Below are positions 1 to 5,076 of a stretch of 5,076 nucleotides of DNA, piece by piece. This stretch comes from an uncultured Prevotella sp. Its GTDB lineage: Bacteria; Bacteroidota; Bacteroidia; Bacteroidales; Bacteroidaceae. The stretch's first letter is position 1, and every line of letters begins with the position of its first letter. The stretch lies in contig CALNBT010000207.1 in the NCBI GenBank assembly GCA_937874345.1, forward strand, positions 1-5,076. Direction: 5' to 3'. Made by a program: the position numbers and the translations under genes. The notes beneath the pieces are model-generated. The model saw only the letters and a list, made by a program, of their open reading frames with translations, was not told the origin of the DNA and did no database searches.

Positions 1-299
1 GACCCAATACCCGTAGCCGAATTGTCTTCAGCGCGATACAACACCACAACTTTTCCATTCATGATGGTTGCTGCCGGATTGAAAGTGTCGCTTTCTTCCC
101 AGGCTACTGTCTGATTTTTCATCGGACAATAAAAAACAGAATTGGGATTTGGAGAGATAATCGGGTTTACATTGTCAGGCCTGGTAAATCCAGTCCATGC
201 CCATGGATATTCTTTACCTGCCAGCTTTTGCGCATGACATGGAAATGTTGTCGTCAAACAAATAGAAAATAACGACAGGTAGAAAATGACGGTTTTCAT
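1..299 (-). CDS. Secreted GH130-family beta-mannoside-active enzyme, N-terminal part (cut by the window edge)
   Basis: Translating from ATG 299 on the minus strand gives 99 complete codons, still open at base 1. Residues 1 to about 23 look like a signal peptide: MKT, then a hydrophobic stretch (VIFYLSLFSICL), ending CHA-Q, a plausible signal peptidase I site. The mature N-terminus carries PWAWTGFTRPDNVNPIISP (32-50), then WEESDTFNPAA (67-77) and GKVVVLYRAED (82-92). This order, with the FNPAA and YRAED blocks, is what I recognise as the start of the GH130 five-bladed beta-propeller. GH130 enzymes are mannoside phosphorylases or beta-mannosidases. The phosphate-binding residues that separate the two lie beyond the edge, so the reaction cannot be decided. 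A signal peptide favours a periplasmic or secreted location, whereas many phosphorylases are cytoplasmic. The full protein would be expected to be about 350-400 residues. Its own promoter and long leader suggest expression separate from the SusCD operon. Confidence 0.85.
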   Translation of the reverse strand, partial: MKTVIFYLSLFSICLTTTFPCHAQKLAGKEYPWAWTGFTRPDNVNPIISPNPNSVFYCPMKNQTVAWEESDTFNPAATIMNGKVVVLYRAEDNSATGIG

Positions 300-495
300 G
301 TAGGTAAAATTTGTTCAAATGAAGTTGGGGCGATTATGTTGCCCCATTAATATTTAGGTTTTCTGATATCTAGCGGTCTTAGGGTGAGTTCGTTGAAATG
401 TTATTCATTCATTCATTGCATTTCAGTCGAAACTGAAGCAAGTTTATACTTGTAAAACATCATCTAGCGCACGATGATCTCCCTATGTTCACAGG
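300..495 (-). promoter_or_regulatory. Probable long structured 5' leader of the GH130 gene
   Basis: This stretch lies between the promoter-like site and the GH130 start codon and has no credible coding sequence on either strand. Read on the minus strand it contains four short inverted repeats: ATCATC/GATGAT (459-464 with 473-478), CAAGT/ACTTG with loop ATAA (439-443 with 448-452), TTCAGT/ACTGAA with loop TTCG (422-427 with 432-437), and TGGGGC/GCCCCA (326-331 with 341-346). The last is G/C-rich and ends 26 bases before the start codon. An ATTC-type tetranucleotide repeat lies at 403-418. The pairings are read directly from the sequence; any regulatory role is inference, and no known riboswitch was recognised. 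Confidence 0.4.
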
Positions 496-498
496 CGT

Positions 499-528
499 CA
501 AAGTTACTAAAATATTCTTTATGTCAGA
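499..528 (-). promoter_or_regulatory. Candidate Bacteroidetes-type promoter for the GH130 gene
   Basis: On the minus strand, TAACTTTG (499-506) matches the Bacteroidetes -7 consensus TAnnTTTG exactly. TCTG (525-528) lies 18 bases upstream, a three-of-four match to the -33 TTTG. The expected transcript start is near 490-495, giving a leader of about 190 bases before ATG 299. The -7 match is good and the -33 match is weak. The long leader is the main reason for caution. Confidence 0.5.
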
Positions 529-638
529 TGATTTATGTAAAATTATTGACATTGATGTTGAAATATAGGCCTTTTAGCGTCATTGGCATATGCAAAAAAG
601 TTTATTTATTGGATGTACTCTTATTTTGATATTGATAA
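529..638. other. A/T-rich intergenic stretch, no gene seen
   Basis: This lies between the operon-end hairpin and the GH130 promoter-like site. I found no open reading frame with family resemblance on either strand. The only notable item is the 8-base palindrome GCATATGC at 586-593, upstream of the promoter-like site. It could be an operator, or chance in A/T-rich DNA. Confidence 0.4.
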
Positions 639-669
639 TTTTACGTGAGTTCAGCGAACTCACGTAAAA
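639..669 (-). terminator. Perfect 14-bp hairpin after the SusCD operon, probable terminator
   Basis: TTTTACGTGAGTTC (639-652) and its exact reverse complement (656-669) flank the 3-base loop AGC. The hairpin sits about 31 bases past the stop codon of the discoidin/DUF1735 lipoprotein gene, where the operon transcript should end. It is not a textbook terminator: the T-run is at the 5' end of the stem and the A-run at the 3' end, and the minus-strand transcript continues AATTATC rather than into a T-tract. It may end transcription, protect the mRNA 3' end, or be a protein-binding palindrome. Confidence 0.5.
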
Positions 670-700
670 CAGTCATAAACGATTAAATTCAATGAAAAAG

Positions 701-2257
701 TTATTTTACAGCTTCACCATTTATACTCAATAACTCAATGATTTTAAACTCGGCAAAACTTAAATTAGGATCTCTGTAAGAAGTCTTAAAAGCGATCTTG
801 ATCATTCTTCCCTTCACTCCGCCAGAATCTTTTTGGTTCGAATTTAAGTCAAACCAATGTAAATCACTATCATGAGGAACGCTAATAGACATAAAAAGGT
901 TCCAATTGTTGAGAGCTACTTGAGTATAATCATCGATATTTCCGCCTTTACCAACTGGTGTGAACTTAAATTCACTGTCTGTTGATGCATAAATATCAGC
1001 TTCGTGCATGTCTGTGTAAGAGCCTGGTCGTTGGATAATGCCTACACTGACCAAATGACTCTCTGCACCTAGGTCGATTGCAATAACTGTATTATTTGCA
1101 CTTCGAGATCCTTTGAAAGCATGATATCCTTGAGAATTAGTGTAATCGTAATCATCTCCATTTACATTGTTCTGCGAGAAACTGCTAGCTTTAGGTAATT
1201 GCCAGCCAGTATGCCAGTATGTATTGAGATTGTTATCAAGGATTGCTTTTGCACCGGCATTATCTGAAGTACCACCAACACGATTATCGTTATTACAGAA
1301 AAGTATTTTCCAATTGCTGCGATCAATTTCTCTTGTTCCATAGTAGGGATTAGCTATGATAAGATAAACAGGCTGTGTATCTATTTGCATCTGCTCACTC
1401 ATAGAAGTTGATTTTATGACCAATGGTAAAATGTATGTTTTATCATTTTCTAATTGAGCCCGATTGATTGTCATCTTTAGAGAGCCGATTAAGGATCCTT
1501 TAGAGAAACCTAGACTGTTCAATACATAAGCTGATTTTGGTAAAAGGTTATAGTTAGTTCCGTGGAACGAATTGTATTGTGTTGCAAATTGATCTAGGTT
1601 GGTATCATTCAGTGTTCCAGTAATATCCCACTTGTTTGCATCACAATTATTGATAATCATCGGAACTTCAATATCAAGGCTCTTATAAATCATCTTTGCG
1701 AAAGTCTCATTCTGTTGGAATCCTATTACAGGGCTCTTAACATCAACGACATAAAGCACATTGTTCATATCAGAATTAACTGAGTCTGCACTGCTAACCA
1801 ATTGTAATGGGAGAGCGAACTTTGCGCTTGGATTACTTTCAATAAGCTTATAAATTTCAAGTGGCTTAAATGTAATGGGGAAATATTGTCCAGCGGTCTC
1901 TGAATTAAACTGGATTTCAGCACCATCATTGAAATTATATGCAGTTGACGGGATTAATTGGTAATTTATTCCAAGAGCCTGGCTATATATAGAATCTAAC
2001 AATTGTTGGGACAATACTGACATATGAAGGGTAGACGAGCGTTTGGGGTCACTACCAGACTTTATTAGAACCAAGGTGTCTTGAACCTCTTTCTGTGTTG
2101 TAAACAAATTTAGATTGTGCGTCCCATAATTTTTAATATAGGAAATTAAATGGTATTGCTTTGGAACTAAGTTGTCTAATTCATACTGAGAATCCTTACA
2201 AGAAAACAGCATGAGAGGAATCAATAGCCAAAATAAATATTTTGTTTTCATATTCAT
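701..2257 (-). CDS. Surface glycan-binding lipoprotein: two DUF1735-type repeats plus F5/8 type C (discoidin-like) domain
   Basis: A 518-residue protein, likely on the outer face of the outer membrane, binding glycan for the adjacent SusCD pair. Residues 1-20 are a lipoprotein signal with lipobox LFSC (Cys20). Two tandem DUF1735-like units follow, at about 30-175 and 185-303. They share GINYQLIPSTAY (96-107) versus GTNYNLLPKSAY (233-244), and FALPLQLVSS versus YILPLVIKST near their ends. Residues about 312-510 form a discoidin-like domain with the characteristic AILDNNLNTYWHTGW (338-352) and VIAIDLGA (391-398). No catalytic domain is visible, so a binding role is inferred from architecture and from its place directly after susD. 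The gene starts 10 bases after the SusD stop. ATG 2251 is an alternative start two codons in and has better spacing (9 bases) from the purine-rich AGAAG at 2261-2265. The ligand is unknown; DUF1735 proteins are often found in PULs for mannose-containing glycans. Confidence 0.88.
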   Translation of the reverse strand: MNMKTKYLFWLLIPLMLFSCKDSQYELDNLVPKQYHLISYIKNYGTHNLNLFTTQKEVQDTLVLIKSGSDPKRSSTLHMSVLSQQLLDSIYSQALGINYQLIPSTAYNFNDGAEIQFNSETAGQYFPITFKPLEIYKLIESNPSAKFALPLQLVSSADSVNSDMNNVLYVVDVKSPVIGFQQNETFAKMIYKSLDIEVPMIINNCDANKWDITGTLNDTNLDQFATQYNSFHGTNYNLLPKSAYVLNSLGFSKGSLIGSLKMTINRAQLENDKTYILPLVIKSTSMSEQMQIDTQPVYLIIANPYYGTREIDRSNWKILFCNNDNRVGGTSDNAGAKAILDNNLNTYWHTGWQLPKASSFSQNNVNGDDYDYTNSQGYHAFKGSRSANNTVIAIDLGAESHLVSVGIIQRPGSYTDMHEADIYASTDSEFKFTPVGKGGNIDDYTQVALNNWNLFMSISVPHDSDLHWFDLNSNQKDSGGVKGRMIKIAFKTSYRDPNLSFAEFKIIELLSINGEAVK

Positions 2258-2267
2258 ATTCTTCTAA

Positions 2268-4187
2268 TTAATATCCAGGTGATTGTACTAGATTTGGATT
2301 GCTATAAAGTTCACTATTTGTAATTGGTAATAAGTACATTCTATTTGCCCATTGGAAAGGCTGATTAATTTTTGTACGTTGATTAAATTCTGCAAATGAA
2401 GGATCTGCCTTTTGTAGTGCATTAAGGCCTTCTCGAGTTCCAGCTTTCAAGTGTTCAGGAGCCTCTAACCATCTGCGCAAATCATAATACCGTTGTCCTT
2501 CTCCCCATAATTCAATATATCTTTCTTGATGGACCCACTGAAGAATGTCGTTTTCAGGGGTAATATCTCTCGTGGACAATTCGGGAATACCCGCACGACG
2601 CCTAATAACATTCAAATCATCCAACGCCTTTTGGGTTTCTCCCAGATTTGCATAACATTCTGCTCTGTTTAGATAAAGTTCTGCCAACCTAAGGTATGGT
2701 CTAGGTGTAAGACGCATATTATTACCTCCATCCTTCCTGTACCTCATATTAGGTTGAACAAGCTTTTTGATAAAGAAACCTGTCTGGCTATTGTCTCTTT
2801 GGTAAAGTGACGGATTATAGCCTTGGGCTTTTTTATCTGAACTACGAACATTTATGATAAGAGGTGAACCATCATTCATTAACTGTCCATATTCATCACC
2901 ATCGAATGATAGCCAAGCGTAAAAGCGAGGCTCTCGGTAAGCATTCAGCTTAATAATATTTGTATTACTCAATCCGGCAGATTCTAACCAATTTTCTTTC
3001 GGATAGAAATTTTCATCTTTTTCTGGTAATTTCCCATCTTTCGTATAGAAATGTTCCATGGAGTATAATGTAGGTGAAGCTCCTGACCAACCTCCAATCG
3101 GATTGCCAGAGCTATTTAAGGTTACACCGTGAGGAATACATTCCGAAATAACATTAGTTTCACCTTGCAATACACCAAAAATAATTTCATGGTTTCCTTC
3201 TTCTTCAGTAGATGTCATCAAATAACGCATTTGCATTACCTTTTTTCTGAAAGTGGAATCAGCCCCAATATAAGTTGGCAAATTTAATTTATCATTATTT
3301 CTCAGAATCTCAGAAGACTCAATATCAAACAATTGTCTCTTACCATCGGTAGTGCTCAATTGGATTGCGTCATTACATGCATCAAGAGCTTTAGTCCATT
3401 TCGTTTGATCATAAGTTTTACTAACCAGCTCTTTACCGTTCTTGCCAGACTCATAAATAGGATTCTTCCAGTTTGGGAATGGAAAAGCTCCATTCCATAG
3501 TGGAGAAGCTGCGTATAGTAATACTCTAGCTTTCAAAGCTTTACAAGCTGTAGAAGTCGCTCGGCCAAGTTCTTCGACAGGAACAGTTGCAGGCAGATTA
3601 ACCGATGCATCATCAAACCATTTACAAATTGAATCAACACAAACATCATAATGACTCCTACCCGGGAAATCTGTCTTTGGTGTATCTTGCTGTATATATT
3701 TATTTATTAATGGAATAGGACCATATGCATTAAGTAACTCCATATGATAGAATGCTTCAAGGAATTTGATCTCAGCTTTCCACCTTACTTTATCTTGTTC
3801 AGTGACATTATCTGGCTTAAGTTCATCTATATATTTGATAAATAGGTGACACTGTCCTAAATTATTATAACAACTACCCCACGGACCAATGCCCGTATGT
3901 GCTGATGGTGTCACTTGATTATATGACATATATTGTTCATCATGCTGATAAAGAGCTGGCTCGACAAATTCGTCAGTAGACATATAATATCTTAATATCC
4001 AATTACCACTCAGTTCTCTAACTCCAGCATAACAAGAATATAAGAACCCAAGTGTAGCGTCTCTATCCTTCATCGTATCCTTAAAATCTGGCGTTGCAGG
4101 AGGTACGATATCCAAATAATTGCACGATGATAAAAAGAATATGAGTATTGCTAATTTAGCAATTTTCTTCAAATATTTTGTTTCCAT
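2268..4187 (-). CDS. susD-like: SusD/RagB-like surface glycan-binding lipoprotein
   Basis: A complete 639-residue SusD homologue, the lipoprotein lid that binds oligosaccharide over the SusC pore. ATG 4187 is preferred; an in-frame TTG at 4196 adds only three residues, and ATG leaves a natural 12-base gap after the SusC stop. The signal peptide ends in lipobox LSSC (Cys22). The N-terminal SusD domain shows AEIKFLEAFYHMELLNAYGPIPLI at about 138-161 and the helix KALKARVLLYAASPLWNG at about 216-233. The C-terminal SusD/RagB domain shows YLRLAELYLNRAECYANLGE (498-517), IRRRAG, ERYIELWGEGQRYYDLRRW (555-573), LLPIT (619-623) and the closing NPNLVQSPGY (630-639), close to the family's usual NPNLxQNPGY end. 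The helical stretches are the TPR-like scaffold. Length is within the family range and no frame break is seen. Glycan specificity cannot be read from sequence alone. Confidence 0.96.
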   Translation of the reverse strand: METKYLKKIAKLAILIFFLSSCNYLDIVPPATPDFKDTMKDRDATLGFLYSCYAGVRELSGNWILRYYMSTDEFVEPALYQHDEQYMSYNQVTPSAHTGIGPWGSCYNNLGQCHLFIKYIDELKPDNVTEQDKVRWKAEIKFLEAFYHMELLNAYGPIPLINKYIQQDTPKTDFPGRSHYDVCVDSICKWFDDASVNLPATVPVEELGRATSTACKALKARVLLYAASPLWNGAFPFPNWKNPIYESGKNGKELVSKTYDQTKWTKALDACNDAIQLSTTDGKRQLFDIESSEILRNNDKLNLPTYIGADSTFRKKVMQMRYLMTSTEEEGNHEIIFGVLQGETNVISECIPHGVTLNSSGNPIGGWSGASPTLYSMEHFYTKDGKLPEKDENFYPKENWLESAGLSNTNIIKLNAYREPRFYAWLSFDGDEYGQLMNDGSPLIINVRSSDKKAQGYNPSLYQRDNSQTGFFIKKLVQPNMRYRKDGGNNMRLTPRPYLRLAELYLNRAECYANLGETQKALDDLNVIRRRAGIPELSTRDITPENDILQWVHQERYIELWGEGQRYYDLRRWLEAPEHLKAGTREGLNALQKADPSFAEFNQRTKINQPFQWANRMYLLPITNSELYSNPNLVQSPGY

Positions 4188-4199
4188 TTTGTTCAAAAT

Positions 4200-5076
4200 T
4201 TAGAGTTTAACTTGTAGACCGATATTGAAAGTTCTCTGTAATGGATACGTGTTCCACCATATTTCTGGATCCCAATATTTAAATGGGCTCCATACCGCGA
4301 GATTGTCCCCACTAAAATAGACTCTGCAGAATTTAAATGTATAACCAATTTCAAGGCTTTTCCATCTTAAAAAACTGAAATCTCTCATCCAAAAAGTACT
4401 ATTTGGAGTGTTGTTCGCATCATCTGCATCAGTCAAACCTAGTCTAGGATAGGTTGCATTAGGGTTCGGATTAGCTTCTGACCAATAATTATCAGCTACC
4501 CATTGCATAACTGTTCTGTTACCACTTTCATTACCATGGAATGGAGCCATACCTTGTATGCATTTGGTAACTTTACTCGAGCCATTAAAGAATACGCCAA
4601 GATCAAAATTCTTCCAATCTACACTTAATCCTAAGCCATATTGAAGTCTTGGAACATTTCCATATTTAGAAATCATGACTTGATCTTCAGATGTAATCTT
4701 TCCATCACCATTAATGTCCCTGTATTTTATATCTCCAATCTTCGGAGTGCTTCCTAATCCTGTTTGGTCAGCATGCAAAAGAATTTCTTCATCTGAATTG
4801 AACAATCCTTCCGCGATATATCCAGTTGTTTGGCTAAGTGGTTTTCCTGTCCAGGTTTGCCATACGTATGGATAATCAGGGTCATCGATATAAACATATT
4901 TATTTTGATTATAGGTTAAGTTTCCTCTCATTTCTAAATGAAGGTCCTTATTGAGTTTTGTATTCCAAACGGCACTCAATTCAAATCCTTTACTGTCAAC
5001 TTTTCCAACATTACTAAAAGGTACTGCTCCCCAATACCCTAGCATCGTGGGAAAAGATCCACGTCTCATCAATATT
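4200..5076 (-). CDS. susC-like: SusC/RagA-like TonB-dependent outer-membrane transporter, C-terminal part (cut by the window edge)
   Basis: The frame is open at base 5076, and 292 codons are visible before the TAA at 4200-4202. Whole SusC proteins are about 1000 residues, so the signal peptide, carboxypeptidase-like domain, plug and most of the barrel lie outside. Counting from the TTG at 5072, visible SusC hallmarks are VGKVDSKGFEL (22-32), the Ca-binding-like loop DINGDGKITSED (119-130), GNVPRLQYGLGLSVDWKNFDL (138-158), FLRWKSLEIGYTF (234-246), RVYFSGDNL (250-258), YWDPE (266-270) and the C-terminal strand RTFNIGLQVKL (280-290). The aromatic-rich alternation fits beta-barrel strands. Its role is energy-dependent import of oligosaccharide with the SusD partner encoded 12 bases downstream. 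The segment between GYTF and RVYFSG is shorter than usual. The TTG/ATG codons near the edge are internal, not starts. Confidence 0.95.
   Translation of the reverse strand, partial: ILMRRGSFPTMLGYWGAVPFSNVGKVDSKGFELSAVWNTKLNKDLHLEMRGNLTYNQNKYVYIDDPDYPYVWQTWTGKPLSQTTGYIAEGLFNSDEEILLHADQTGLGSTPKIGDIKYRDINGDGKITSEDQVMISKYGNVPRLQYGLGLSVDWKNFDLGVFFNGSSKVTKCIQGMAPFHGNESGNRTVMQWVADNYWSEANPNPNATYPRLGLTDADDANNTPNSTFWMRDFSFLRWKSLEIGYTFKFCRVYFSGDNLAVWSPFKYWDPEIWWNTYPLQRTFNIGLQVKL

Noticed and set aside
225..299. Lipoprotein signal in the GH130 protein (Cys21)
   Set aside because: The residues before the cysteine are TFP, which do not fit a lipobox. CHA-Q two residues on is a better signal peptidase I site.
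319..357. Small plus-strand ORF of 12 codons
   Set aside because: It is very short, spans the G/C-rich hairpin, and has no start context or family resemblance.
403..418. ATTC tandem repeat as a phase-variable tract
   Set aside because: It has only about four imperfect units and lies outside any coding region. It could be length-variable, but nothing supports that here.
554..570. Second promoter at TATATTTC on the minus strand (near 562-569)
   Set aside because: It has a mismatch in the -7 element, and the nearest upstream TTTG is about 25 bases away, too far for the usual spacing.
4188..4196. TTG 4196 as the SusD start
   Set aside because: ATG 4187 in the same frame gives a normal lipoprotein signal peptide and needs no rare start codon.
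4200..5072. Complete 290-residue gene starting at TTG 5072 or ATG 5069
   Set aside because: The frame stays open to the window edge and the sequence starts mid-barrel of a SusC family protein, so it is a fragment of a longer gene.
1..5076. CRISPR array, insertion sequence, tRNA or rRNA
   Set aside because: I saw no regularly spaced direct repeats, transposase-like reading frame, terminal inverted repeats or tRNA/rRNA-like segments.

Overview
The window looks like part of a Bacteroidetes polysaccharide utilization locus (PUL), probably from order Bacteroidales. The evidence is a consecutive SusC-like / SusD-like / lipoprotein gene set, lipoprotein signal peptides, A/T-rich start regions with little Shine-Dalgarno, and a sequence matching the Bacteroidetes TAnnTTTG promoter element. 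Genus and species cannot be fixed from the sequence. Every gene is on the minus strand, so the transcription order runs from the right edge (5076) to the left edge (1).

From 5076 to 4200 lies the C-terminal third or less of a SusC-like TonB-dependent outer-membrane transporter; its N-terminal part is outside the window. Twelve bases later (from ATG 4187) comes a complete SusD-like surface lipoprotein, down to 2268. About ten bases further on (2257 or 2251 to 701) is a lipoprotein with two DUF1735-type repeats and a C-terminal F5/8 type C (discoidin-like) domain. This is the usual architecture of a surface glycan-binding protein in the SusE/SusF position. The tight spacing and the lack of promoter-like sequence between the genes point to one operon. 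A 14-bp perfect hairpin at 639-669, about 31 bases after the last stop codon, closes it.

The roughly 400-base gap from 300 to 700 holds that hairpin, a promoter-like site (499-506) and a probable leader of about 190 bases rich in small inverted repeats. It leads to the last gene, which starts at 299 and runs off the left edge. That gene encodes the N-terminus of a secreted glycoside hydrolase family 130 (GH130) protein, a family acting on beta-mannosides. It appears to have its own promoter, and it is more G/C-rich than the operon.

Inferred working model: the discoidin/DUF1735 protein and SusD capture an oligosaccharide at the cell surface, SusC imports it, and the GH130 enzyme acts on a mannose-containing product in the periplasm. 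The substrate is not proven by anything in the window. No mobile element, tRNA, rRNA or CRISPR was seen. The part least explained by known features is the structured leader and palindrome between 300 and 700.
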